A DNA stretch of 64,000 bases from Rhodopseudomonas sp. (GTDB taxonomy: Bacteria > Pseudomonadota > Alphaproteobacteria > Rhizobiales > Xanthobacteraceae): contig NZ_JACABA010000003.1 in the NCBI RefSeq assembly GCF_013377015.1, positions 1 to 64,000 on the forward strand. The letters run 5' to 3'. This document shows, piece after piece, positions 25,689-34,127 of this stretch; positions within the stretch are counted from its first letter, which is position 1, and every line of letters begins with the position of its first letter. The translations under genes were made by a program, and so were the position numbers. The notes below the pieces were generated by a model. It saw only the letters and a list, made by a program, of their open reading frames with translations. It had not been told where the DNA came from and did not search any database.

Positions 25689-27245
25689 CTATGGCCGGAT
25701 TGCCATCGTGGCGAAGCCCGGAGTGCGCAGCGGTTCGGCCAGCCGGGCGAATTCGCACAGCAGCGAGCGGGTCTTGCGCGGGTCGATGATCTCCTCGACC
25801 CAGAACCGCTCGGCGGAGCGGAACGGCGAGCGCAGCTTGTTGAGCCGGTCCTCGATCTCCTTCAGCTTGGCGTCGGGATCTTCCGCCTCGGCGATGTCCG
25901 CGCGATAGGCCGCCTCGATGCCGCCTTCCAGCGGCAGCGAACCCCAATAGGCCGACGGCCACGCATAGCGCATCGAGAACTTGTTGGCGGGCTGATGCAC
26001 CACGCCGGCGACGCCGAAGCAATTGCGCACGATGATGGTGCACCACGGCACCGTGGACTGATTGACCGCCGCCATGGCGCGGACGCCGTGGCGGATAGTT
26101 GCGGCCTTCTCGGCGTCGAGCCCGATCATGAAGCCTGGGCAGTCCATCAGGTAGACCACGGGCAGATGGAATGTCTCGGCGAGGTCGACGAACCGCACCA
26201 CCTTCTGGCACGCCTCGGCGGTCCAGGAGCCGCCATAGTGATAAGGATCGCTGGCCATCAGTGCCACTGCCCTGCCTTCGAGCCGGGCAAAGCCGGTGAT
26301 CACCGAGCGGCCGAAATTGGCGCCCATCTCGAAGAACGAATCCTTGTCGACAACCGCCTCGACGATCGGGCGCATCTTGTAGACTTGGCGGCGATTGCGC
26401 GGCACCGCCTTGATCAGCTTCTCGTCCGCGCGTTCCGGATCGTCGTCGCATGGCAGCGTCGGCGGCAGTTCGTGCACCGAGGACGGCAGATACGACAGAA
26501 ACCGCCGGGCGCAGGCGAATGCCTCTTCCTCGGTATCGACCGCGTGATCGACGCCGCCGGCGCGGGTCTGGATCTCGGCGCCGCCGAGTTCCTGCTTGCC
26601 GAGATTCTGTCCGAGCCGCGCCACCACCGGCGGGCCGGCCACGAACATCGCCGACGATTTCGTCATCACCGAATAATGGCTGGCGGCAAGGCGCGCCGCG
26701 CCGAGCCCGGCGACCGAGCCGAGACCCAGCCCGACCACCGGCACCTTGGCCATGTTGGCGGTCGTGAACCAGTACCAGCGGGTGCTGCCGATGCCGCCCG
26801 GCAGATTCGACGCGCCCTTGGTCTCGATCGTCTTGACCGAGCCGCCGCCGCCGGAGCCCTCGATCACCCGGATGATCGGCAGCCGAAAATCATGCGCCAT
26901 CTCCTCGGCCATCAACGGCTTGGCGGAAATCGAGGCGTCGGCGGAACCGCCGCGCACGGTGAAATCGTCGCCGACCACGACCACGGTGCGGCCATCGACC
27001 TTGCCGCGACCGAATACGCAATTCGCCGGAGTTAGATTGGTGAGTTCGCCGCCTTCGTTGTATTCCGCGATGCCGGAGACCGCGCCGATTTCGTGAAAGC
27101 TGCCCGAATCAACCAGCCCGTCGATCCGTTCGCGGACGGTAAGCCGGCCCTGGTCATGCTGGCGCTTGACCTTGTCGACGCCGCCCATCTGCCGCGCGAA
27201 GGATTCGCGCCGGGCGAGATCGTCGAGTTCCGGCTTCCAAGTCAT
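25689..27245 (-). CDS. Acyl-CoA carboxylase, carboxyltransferase (beta) subunit
   Basis: 518 residues with N- and C-terminal crotonase-like carboxyltransferase halves: LTVRERIDGLVD, GGGGSVKTIE, GLGLGSVAGLGAARLAASH, then ALMASDPYHYGGSWTAEAC and CPGFMIGLDAEK. It belongs to the propionyl/methylcrotonyl/geranyl-CoA carboxylase family and transfers a carboxyl group from biotin to an acyl-CoA. A tiny biotin carrier lies nearby at 28399, but no biotin carboxylase is present in the window. The first 92 bases overlap the end of the IclR frame. The acyl substrate is undetermined. Confidence 0.9.
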   Translation of the reverse strand: MTWKPELDDLARRESFARQMGGVDKVKRQHDQGRLTVRERIDGLVDSGSFHEIGAVSGIAEYNEGGELTNLTPANCVFGRGKVDGRTVVVVGDDFTVRGGSADASISAKPLMAEEMAHDFRLPIIRVIEGSGGGGSVKTIETKGASNLPGGIGSTRWYWFTTANMAKVPVVGLGLGSVAGLGAARLAASHYSVMTKSSAMFVAGPPVVARLGQNLGKQELGGAEIQTRAGGVDHAVDTEEEAFACARRFLSYLPSSVHELPPTLPCDDDPERADEKLIKAVPRNRRQVYKMRPIVEAVVDKDSFFEMGANFGRSVITGFARLEGRAVALMASDPYHYGGSWTAEACQKVVRFVDLAETFHLPVVYLMDCPGFMIGLDAEKAATIRHGVRAMAAVNQSTVPWCTIIVRNCFGVAGVVHQPANKFSMRYAWPSAYWGSLPLEGGIEAAYRADIAEAEDPDAKLKEIEDRLNKLRSPFRSAERFWVEEIIDPRKTRSLLCEFARLAEPLRTPGFATMAIRP

Positions 27246-28146
27246 GCGTATCCTCCGTGTTGTTGAGTTTCTTATGGGTCGGCGTGGGGCGAACGTCGTG
27301 CGCGATCGCTCCGCCAGACAGGCCGGACTCTGCGTTCTGCACCAGCCCCCCGACGACGCCGGCGAGCTTCAGCAGCAGCGGCGCGACCTCGTCGTGCAGT
27401 CGCTGTTCGCCGTACATCGCCGACAGCAAACCGATGTTCACTACCACAAAGGTCTGATATTGCGGTGACCAGATCGGCGTGGCGATGCCGCTGATATGCG
27501 GGCTCCACAAGCCACAGGCGGCGACATAACCGCGCTCGCGCAGCATCGCGCGGTTACGTTCGATGCGCTCGCGCAGGATGGCGGCGTCGCTCGGATTCTC
27601 CCGCTCCAATTCGGCCAGCAGCCCGCTGGCGACGTCCTCGTCGAGCGCAGCGCTGTAAGCGTTGCCGGCGGACGTGCGCGCCATCGCGATCCGGCTGCCG
27701 GTGACGCCGTGCAATCCGAGCGCATGCGGCGCGCGGGCGTATTCCAGATAGACCAGATGGAAGCGGTCCGGAATCAGGAAACCGACGGTGCCCGGAACCT
27801 GCTCGGCAACTTCCTGCAACCGCGCCCGGATCAGGTTGCGCAATTGCAGCCCTTGCACGATCGAGGTGCTCATCGCCACCGCGCTGGGGCCGATTCGATA
27901 TTTCTGATCGCACGGCAGATACACCAACTGCCCCATCCGGGTCAGCGTATGGGTGAGCCGCGACACCGTCGAGCGCGGCAGTCCGCAGCGGTTCGAGATT
28001 TCGAGGTTGCCGAGCCGCGCCTCGTGGCCCTCGAAGCAGCGCAGCACGTCGAACGCGCGCGACACCACCTGGATCACATCGCCTTCGCCGGCGAGATCGC
28101 TGGCGATCATTCCCTGCTTACTAAGCCGTTCCGAGCGTCGTCCCAT
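27154..28146 (-). CDS. IclR-family transcriptional regulator
   Basis: About 330 residues from MGRRSERLSKQG. A winged helix-turn-helix (LGNLEISNRCGLPRSTVSRLTHTL) is followed by the IclR effector domain (GTVGFLIPDRFHLVYLEY to APLLLKLAGVVGGL). A typical IclR protein would end near residue 290. The last about 40 residues are an extension that runs out of frame through the start of the carboxyltransferase gene (92 bases). The 3' end may therefore be a real overlap or the result of a lost stop codon. A palindrome resembling IclR operators is upstream. Confidence 0.88.
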   Translation of the reverse strand: MGRRSERLSKQGMIASDLAGEGDVIQVVSRAFDVLRCFEGHEARLGNLEISNRCGLPRSTVSRLTHTLTRMGQLVYLPCDQKYRIGPSAVAMSTSIVQGLQLRNLIRARLQEVAEQVPGTVGFLIPDRFHLVYLEYARAPHALGLHGVTGSRIAMARTSAGNAYSAALDEDVASGLLAELERENPSDAAILRERIERNRAMLRERGYVAACGLWSPHISGIATPIWSPQYQTFVVVNIGLLSAMYGEQRLHDEVAPLLLKLAGVVGGLVQNAESGLSGGAIAHDVRPTPTHKKLNNTEDTHDLEAGTRRSRPARILRAADGRRRQGQAPA

Positions 28147-28237
28147 GATTTGACCTACGTGTTTTCGAGAGGCCGTTGCGCCGTCGATCGGGTCGCCCAC
28201 CGGCCCAATTCAGCACACCCGCCTAGTTTCGCAGTGC

Positions 28238-28250
28238 GGAATATAATTCC
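28238..28250. promoter_or_regulatory. Predicted IclR-family operator
   Basis: GGAAT-ATA-ATTCC is a perfect palindrome with a three-base centre, close to the TGGAAAT/ATTTCCA-type sites I remember for IclR proteins. It lies between the divergent iclR-like gene and the biotin-carrier gene. Confidence 0.55.
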
Positions 28251-28398
28251 ACTTGAAGACCACGCTACATCAGGCAATCTGCGCTCACAACACCAACTCG
28301 CCGGGAGCGTTCGCTCTCATTCGACCACTCAGCGCAAGATTTTTTTGGAATACCGCCGCTCCGGTACGAGCGAACGGAAGCGCACGCCGGAGACCACA

Positions 28399-28620
28399 AT
28401 GCCCGAAATCAGAATCATCACCGAAGTAGCCGGCCGCGTCTGCGCGCTTCTCGTCGGAGTCGGCGACGGCATCGGTGAAGGCGATGACATCGCCTTTGTC
28501 GAAGCCATGAAGATGGAAATCCCGGTCGCGTCGCCGGCCGACGGAACCTTGAAATCGATTCACGTCAGCCTCGACGACGTCGTCGCCGAAGGCCAGTTGC
28601 TGGCGATCATCGAGACCTGA
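28399..28620 (+). CDS. Stand-alone biotin carboxyl carrier protein (73 residues)
   Basis: A minimal biotinyl domain with the biotinylation site EAMKME, Lys38. The start ATG has GGAG seven bases upstream; homology ends before the long upstream frame. Usually this domain is fused to the biotin carboxylase in propionyl-CoA-type carboxylases; here it is a separate 73-residue protein. Together with the carboxyltransferase at 25689 it would carry carboxybiotin, needing a biotin carboxylase supplied from elsewhere. It converges with the CoA-ligase operon. Confidence 0.87.
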   Translation: MPEIRIITEVAGRVCALLVGVGDGIGEGDDIAFVEAMKMEIPVASPADGTLKSIHVSLDDVVAEGQLLAIIET

Positions 28621-28728
28621 GTCGGCGAACGGCGCGCATTGGTCAGTCGGCGCGCGGTCATCCTGACAAGTCGCATTTGTATATGATCCGACCGCGCCGC
28701 GGCGCGCGGCCGGCTGCAAGCACGCCGC

Positions 28729-30834
28729 TCAGGCGCTCTTGAACACCACCGCGTCGACCACGACGCAGCCCTTGCCGGCCGAGTTCAGCATCACCGGGTT
28801 GAGATCGATGCTCATCACGCCGGCCTTGGGATCGCGCATCAATTCGCCGATCTTGACCACGGCGTCGCACAGCGCGTCGAGATCCATCGGTTCCTCGCCG
28901 CGGACGCCAGCGAACAGCGGCGCGATCCGCAGCCTCTCGAGCGACTCGCGGACGTCTCCCGCGGTGAACGGCGGCAGCAGCAGCGTGGTATCGCGAAAAA
29001 TCTCGACATATTTGCCGCCGTCGCCGACGACCACGGTCGGCCCGAACACCGGATCGCGGTGCGCGCCGATCATCAATTCGCGGCGCCCGCCGGCCATCGC
29101 AGCGACGATCACGCCGTCGAACGCCGCGTTCTGTTTGCGAATGATGTCTTCCATCTGCGCATAGATCTCGCCGGCCTGCTCGCGCGTGGTGATGCCAAGC
29201 TTGACCAGGCCGAGTTCGGATTTGTGCGCGATGTCGGCCGAGCACCCCTTCACCACAGCCGGACCGCCGATGCTCTCGAACGCGGCGATCGCCTCGGCGC
29301 GCGACCGGCACAGCCGATGCGGCACCACCGCGATGCCACGCGCCGCCAGCAAGGCAAGACTATCGGCCTCGTTCAGCATCTTGGTCGCGGCCGGCAGCGC
29401 CAGCAGCGCGTCGGTCGTGCCGCGGGTCGCGCGCCGCTCCAGCGTGCGCGCCATCAACTCGCGATGCGCCAAAAACTGGTGCAGCGCCGTCACCGCCTCG
29501 ACTTCGGTGGGAAACACCGAGGCGCCCTCGGCGGCGAATTGCCTGGCGACGCTGGGCTGCGTCGCCGCCACCACCAGCGGCTTGCCGGTCTGCTTGGCGA
29601 ACGCCGCCGCATCGCGCGCAAAGGCTTCGACGTCATAGCCGGGGCCAGCAACCGGCACGCCGATCAGGAACGCGTCCGCCGCGGGATCCTCGGCGATCAC
29701 CGGCAGGATGTCGCCGAACAGCCGGCTGTTCGACAACAGCGCCGCGGTGAGATCGATCGGATTGGTCGTGGTGGCGAAGCTCGGCAGAATGCCCTTCAGC
29801 TTCTTGTCGGTCTCCGGCGCCAGCTTTGCCATCGGCATACCGACGGTGGTGGCGGCATCCGCAGTCATCACGCAGACCGCACCGGAATTGCTGATCGCCA
29901 CCAGCCGGCGGCCTTTCGGCTTCCAGCCCTTCAGATACAGCTCGGTGGCCTCGACCAGGCCGCGCATGTCCTGCGCGCGCCAGATGCCGTGATGCTCGAA
30001 GAACGCATCGACCACGCGGTCCTCGTTGGCGAGAGCGCCGGTGTGCGACTGCGCCGCCTGCTTGCCGGCCTCGGTGCGGCCCGACTTCAGCGCCACGATC
30101 GGCAGGTCGCGATCCTGCGCGATGGCGGCGAGTTCTTCCAGATATGTCTTGTCCGGGATGCTCTCGAGATACAGCAGCATCAGCTTGACTTCGGAATCCT
30201 CGGCGACCGCGCAGGCCAGCTCGCCGACCGTGATGTCGGCGTCGTTGCCGGTGGCGTGGCTGTGGCGGACGCCGATGCCGCGCTGGCGCAGGAAGCCGAC
30301 CGGCACGGTCGACAGCGCGCCGGACTGGCTCAGCATCGCGACGTGGCCTGGTCCTTGGCCCTCGGCCTTGTCGAATTCCATGAACATGGTGGAGAACGAC
30401 GCAATCGCGCCGGTGCCGAAATTGGCCAGGCCTTGCGAATTCGGTCCGACGATCCGCATTCCGGCCTTGTGCGCCACCTCGACCATGTGGCGTTCCTTGG
30501 CCTTGCCGAGGGTCGCATCGACCTCGCCGAAGCCCGACGCCATCACCACCGCGATCTTGACCCCGGCCGCGGCGCAATCCGCCACCGCGCCGATGGCGTT
30601 GTCGCCGGCGACTGCCACGATCACCATCTCCGGCGCTTCTGGCAGGTCCTGCAGGCTCGGATAGCACTTGTGGCCCTGCACTTCGGCGCGCGACGGATTG
30701 ATCGGAAAGATCTTGCCCTTGAAGCCGAACTTGTCAAGGTAGTGCACCGGGCGGCCGCCGACCTTGTTGGGATTTTCCGAGGCGCCGATGATGGCGACGG
30801 ATTTCGGATCGAGTGCGGCCTTCAGACGGCTCAT
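28729..30834 (-). CDS. ADP-forming acyl-CoA synthetase (acetate-CoA ligase family)
   Basis: 701 residues. An N-terminal CoA-binding Rossmann part (SVAIIGASENPNKVGG) and a succinyl-CoA synthetase alpha-like flavodoxin part are followed by the phosphohistidine loop QAAQSHTGALANEDR. A C-terminal ATP-grasp domain (about 480-701; VVKGCSADIAHKSELGLV) completes the fused alpha-beta arrangement of NDP-forming acetyl-CoA synthetases. It interconverts acid + CoA + ATP with acyl-CoA + ADP + Pi. Its start overlaps the DUF35 gene's stop by four bases. No GNAT domain follows, so it is not the Pat acetyltransferase type. Confidence 0.9.
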   Translation of the reverse strand: MSRLKAALDPKSVAIIGASENPNKVGGRPVHYLDKFGFKGKIFPINPSRAEVQGHKCYPSLQDLPEAPEMVIVAVAGDNAIGAVADCAAAGVKIAVVMASGFGEVDATLGKAKERHMVEVAHKAGMRIVGPNSQGLANFGTGAIASFSTMFMEFDKAEGQGPGHVAMLSQSGALSTVPVGFLRQRGIGVRHSHATGNDADITVGELACAVAEDSEVKLMLLYLESIPDKTYLEELAAIAQDRDLPIVALKSGRTEAGKQAAQSHTGALANEDRVVDAFFEHHGIWRAQDMRGLVEATELYLKGWKPKGRRLVAISNSGAVCVMTADAATTVGMPMAKLAPETDKKLKGILPSFATTTNPIDLTAALLSNSRLFGDILPVIAEDPAADAFLIGVPVAGPGYDVEAFARDAAAFAKQTGKPLVVAATQPSVARQFAAEGASVFPTEVEAVTALHQFLAHRELMARTLERRATRGTTDALLALPAATKMLNEADSLALLAARGIAVVPHRLCRSRAEAIAAFESIGGPAVVKGCSADIAHKSELGLVKLGITTREQAGEIYAQMEDIIRKQNAAFDGVIVAAMAGGRRELMIGAHRDPVFGPTVVVGDGGKYVEIFRDTTLLLPPFTAGDVRESLERLRIAPLFAGVRGEEPMDLDALCDAVVKIGELMRDPKAGVMSIDLNPVMLNSAGKGCVVVDAVVFKSA

Positions 30835-31199
30835 GGTTTTGTCCTTTCGAAGTAGGGAACGAGGCGGCCGGTGAAGCGCACAAACCGCGCGGTCACCTTG
30901 TCACCGATAGTCAGATCGTTGGCGCCATGCGCCATCATGCGAAAACCTTCGGCGGCATCGACCAGAAGGATCGCAAACGGAACGTGTTCGCGTGCCTCCG
31001 GCGTCGCGGCGCGGAATACCAGCGTCGCGGCATAGACCGTGCCCTCGCCACCGGCGCGGTGCTCGGCCAGATCGGTCGCGCCGCAGGCGGCGCAAAAACT
31101 GCGGTGGAAATATTGCCTGGCGCCGCAGGCCGCGCATTGCTGATAGACGATCGCCTCGGCGCCGCCGGTCCAGTCGAGGGTGGTGTTGGCGTCGCTCAT
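30831..31199 (-). CDS. DUF35 OB-fold/zinc-ribbon protein (thiolase partner)
   Basis: 122 residues from MSDANTTLDW. The N-terminal rubredoxin-like zinc ribbon (YQQCAACGARQYFHRSFCAACG) and C-terminal OB fold (EGTVYAATLVFR, GDKVTARFVRF) define the DUF35 family. These proteins act as partners of thiolases and SCP2-type aldolases, for example ChsH2 with Ltp2, and in archaeal HMG-CoA synthesis. Here the gene overlaps the thiolase-like gene by four bases, the expected pairing. It probably holds or channels the acyl-CoA substrate of that enzyme. Confidence 0.9.
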   Translation of the reverse strand: MSDANTTLDWTGGAEAIVYQQCAACGARQYFHRSFCAACGATDLAEHRAGGEGTVYAATLVFRAATPEAREHVPFAILLVDAAEGFRMMAHGANDLTIGDKVTARFVRFTGRLVPYFERTKP

Positions 31200-32332
31200 C
31201 GCACCCGCTCCAGGAACATGCTGACATGCGACGACAGCACACCGCCGTCGCCGTGCAGCAATGCCACCGAGGCATCGCGGACCTGACGATTGCCGGCGCG
31301 GCCGGTCATCTGCAACTGGGTCTCGACCAGATGCGCCATTGCGCCGCCGACGCCGCAATGGCCGTAGCTCAACAAGCCGCCATGGGTGTTCAACGGCATC
31401 GCGCCGGCGCGGCCGAAATGGCCGGCACGCGCACGCGCCGCCGCCTCGCCGCGTCCGGCAAGGCCGAGGTCTTCCAGCAGCATCAAGAGCGTAATGGTGA
31501 AGCTGTCATAGACCGCGGCGTAGCGGACGTCAGGGATTGCCAAACCGGACGCGGCCTTGGCGCGCGCCACCGCGATCTCGGCGCCGAGCCCGGACAGCGG
31601 CGGCATCGCGGTGATGTGCTGATGGGTGTGGGCCTGACCGCAGCCCCGAACTTTCACACGTGCCTCGCCGGTCGGCTCAAAGCTCACCACGAAGGCCGCG
31701 CCGCCGTCCGACACCGGGCAGCAATCGAGCAGCTTCAGCGGCAGCGCCACCGGCTTTGACGCCATCACGTCGGCGACGCTGATCGGTTCGCGGAACTGCG
31801 CGCCCGAATGGGTGGCCGCATGCGCGCGCATCAGCACCGCGAATTCGGCGAGGTCTTCCTGGCTGACGCCGTATTCATGCATGTAGCGCGACGCCACCAG
31901 GCCGTAATAGGCCGGGATGGTCGGTCCCAGCGGGACTTCGTAAATTGGATGGCCGACCTGCGCCAGCGCCTGGATCGAGGCATCGCGGCTCTGCCCGCTG
32001 AGGCGATTTTCGCCGCCGACCACCAACACGTGGCGCGCCACGCTGGCATCGACCAGTTGATGCGCCAGCATCACCATCGCCATTCCGGTGGCGCCGCCGA
32101 CTTGCACTGCATGGCAGTAGCTCGGCTGAATCCCGAAATGCTCGGCGAATAATGTCGCCAGCATGATGTGCGGCATTGTGGTAGAATAGCCGCACAGCAC
32201 GCCGTCGATATCTTGACGCTTGAGTCCGGCATCGGCGATCGCAAGTTCGGCGGCCGCGCTCATCAGGCTCAGCGTGGACGAGCCTTCGTGCTTGCCGAAT
32301 GCGGTGAGACCGACGCCAGTGATGAAGCTCAT
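31196..32332 (-). CDS. SCP2-type thiolase-like protein lacking the nucleophilic cysteine
   Basis: 378 residues. The fold is thiolase-like, with GGLLSYGHCGVGGAM in the C-terminal half. Aligned to the canonical thiolase at 34128-35297, the nucleophile position (Cys84 in NACATGSAA) corresponds to Gly80 in VGGATGMAM, and HDCFT becomes YDSFT. Loss of the nucleophile is a feature of lipid-transfer-type (SCP2/Ltp) proteins, some of which are retro-aldolases with DUF35 partners. A true thiolase reaction is unlikely. It is encoded between the DUF35 gene (overlap of four bases) and an acyl-CoA ligase. Confidence 0.87.
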   Translation of the reverse strand: MSFITGVGLTAFGKHEGSSTLSLMSAAAELAIADAGLKRQDIDGVLCGYSTTMPHIMLATLFAEHFGIQPSYCHAVQVGGATGMAMVMLAHQLVDASVARHVLVVGGENRLSGQSRDASIQALAQVGHPIYEVPLGPTIPAYYGLVASRYMHEYGVSQEDLAEFAVLMRAHAATHSGAQFREPISVADVMASKPVALPLKLLDCCPVSDGGAAFVVSFEPTGEARVKVRGCGQAHTHQHITAMPPLSGLGAEIAVARAKAASGLAIPDVRYAAVYDSFTITLLMLLEDLGLAGRGEAAARARAGHFGRAGAMPLNTHGGLLSYGHCGVGGAMAHLVETQLQMTGRAGNRQVRDASVALLHGDGGVLSSHVSMFLERVR

Positions 32333-32573
32333 GATGACGCCGCGCGCCGGGCCGGCGTTCGAGCGCGGCGGCCCGCGCCCCTCAACATCGACGGCCTGGC
32401 GAAGACGTTCACGCTCTGCAACACTCCCATGGTCGGCTTCGCTCCCGAGCGATCTGGCGCGGCGCTCTGGTCGGCACCGTCGGGGCCGGTGTAACGTGAG
32501 CGCGGCGGCTAGATCAAGGGCCCGCGGCGTATGGGGCCATGCGCGCCGGCAACCCGCCGGCCGTCGGTCCGCC

Positions 32574-34100
32574 CTACTTCACCATCTCGCGCAGCCGGGT
32601 CTTCAGCACCTTGCCGTAATTGTTCTTCGGCAACTGATCGAGAAAAACATAGCGCTTCGGGCGTTTGAACCGCGCGATCGCACTGAGACAATGCGCGTCG
32701 AGCACGGCGTCGCTGGCCGCAGCGCCTTCCTCGAGTACGACGCAAGCCACCACGGTCTCGCCCCACTCCGGATCAGCTACGCCGATCGCCGAGACCTCGC
32801 GCACGTCGGGATGGGTCAGCAGCGCCTCCTCGACCTCGCGCGGATAGATATTGGTGCCGCCGGAAATGATCACGTCCTTGGAGCGATCCGACAGCGTCAG
32901 GAATCCGTCCTCGTCGAGTCGTCCGACATCGCCGGTTCGCAGCCAGCCGTCCTTCAGCGTCTCGGCATTGGCGGTCGGATTGTTCCAATAGCCCAGCATC
33001 ACCGTAGGCCCCTTGGCCTCGATCTCGCCGGTCTCGCCGGTTGGCAACGGCTTGCCGTCCGCGTCAGTGATGCGCACCGAGACCACGCTCTGCGCGGTAC
33101 CGACCGAGGCGAGACGCTCCAGATAACGCGGGTGATCGCTCCGCCCGTGCCATTCCCGCCGCAGCGAGGTGATGGTCATCGGCGATTCACCCTGGCCGTA
33201 AATCTGCACGAAGCGCTGCCCCATGGTGGCGAGCGCATCCTTGATGTCGGCCAGATACATCGGCCCGCCGCCATAGACGATCGTGCGGATGCCCTCGCCG
33301 CGTTCGCCACGCTTCTTGGCGGCATCGACAAGCCGTCGCACCATGGTGGGTGCTGCGAACATCGCGACATTGCCGAGCTGTTTGCCGAGCGTCAGCACCT
33401 CGTCGGAATCGAAGCCGCCGCTCTCCGGCACCACATGGCGCGCGCCGAAGCGGACGTGAATGAAGTTATACAGCCCGGCGCCATGCGACAGCGGCGCGGC
33501 ATAGAGCGCGGCGTCGTCGGATGACACCGCGTCGACGTCGGCGAGGTAGCACAATGACATCGCCACCAGGTTGCCGTGACTCAGCATCACGCCCTTCGGC
33601 CGCCCGGTGGTGCCTGAGGTGTAGAACAGCCAGGCCAGGTCATCGTCCTCGCGCGGCTCCGGCAACTGCGCGCCGGCACCGCCGCGCAGCCGGCGATATT
33701 CCTCGCTGTCGACCGACAGCGTACGCATCAACGGCGGCAGATCGAACGCCGCCTCCGCCAGGGCTTCGGCGGTGTCGTCGCAGATCAGGCCGAGCTTGGC
33801 ATCGGCGTTGCTGCAGATCCACGCCGCCTCGCGGCCGTGCAATTTGGCGTTGATCGGAATCGCCACCGCGCCCGCCCACCAGATGCCGTACAGGCATTCC
33901 AGATATTGCGTGCAATTGGTCATGAACAGCGCGACGCGGTCGCCCGGCGCTACGCGATAGTCGCGGGCCAGCGCCGCCCCGATCGAGGCCGCGCGCCGCG
34001 CGAAGGTTGCATAATCGGCCTCGACATTCGTGCCGCTGAGCAGCGCCGGCGCCGCCGGTTGCAGCCGCGCGGACGCGGCCAGCCAGTCCGCCACGTTCAT
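32574..34100 (-). CDS. Fatty-acid/aryl-CoA ligase (AMP-forming)
   Basis: 508 residues with motifs WLFYTSGTTGRPKGVMLSHGNL, YGQGESPMT, LRTGDVGRLDEDGFLTL, SGGTNIYPREVEE and PKNNYGKVLKTRL near the C-terminus. It activates a carboxylic acid to its CoA thioester in two steps via an acyl-adenylate. FadD-like or benzoate-type substrates are possible. It lies in the minus-strand run with two thiolase-family genes, a DUF35 protein and an ADP-forming ligase, so it may supply acyl-CoA to a side-chain degradation pathway. Confidence 0.9.
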   Translation of the reverse strand: MNVADWLAASARLQPAAPALLSGTNVEADYATFARRAASIGAALARDYRVAPGDRVALFMTNCTQYLECLYGIWWAGAVAIPINAKLHGREAAWICSNADAKLGLICDDTAEALAEAAFDLPPLMRTLSVDSEEYRRLRGGAGAQLPEPREDDDLAWLFYTSGTTGRPKGVMLSHGNLVAMSLCYLADVDAVSSDDAALYAAPLSHGAGLYNFIHVRFGARHVVPESGGFDSDEVLTLGKQLGNVAMFAAPTMVRRLVDAAKKRGERGEGIRTIVYGGGPMYLADIKDALATMGQRFVQIYGQGESPMTITSLRREWHGRSDHPRYLERLASVGTAQSVVSVRITDADGKPLPTGETGEIEAKGPTVMLGYWNNPTANAETLKDGWLRTGDVGRLDEDGFLTLSDRSKDVIISGGTNIYPREVEEALLTHPDVREVSAIGVADPEWGETVVACVVLEEGAAASDAVLDAHCLSAIARFKRPKRYVFLDQLPKNNYGKVLKTRLREMVK

Positions 34101-34127
34101 CGCCGCAATTCCCTGCTCGCGCCGCGC

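Noticed and set aside
29059-30855. 598-codon open frame on the plus strand
   Set aside because: Antisense to the ADP-forming CoA ligase with clear ATP-grasp features.
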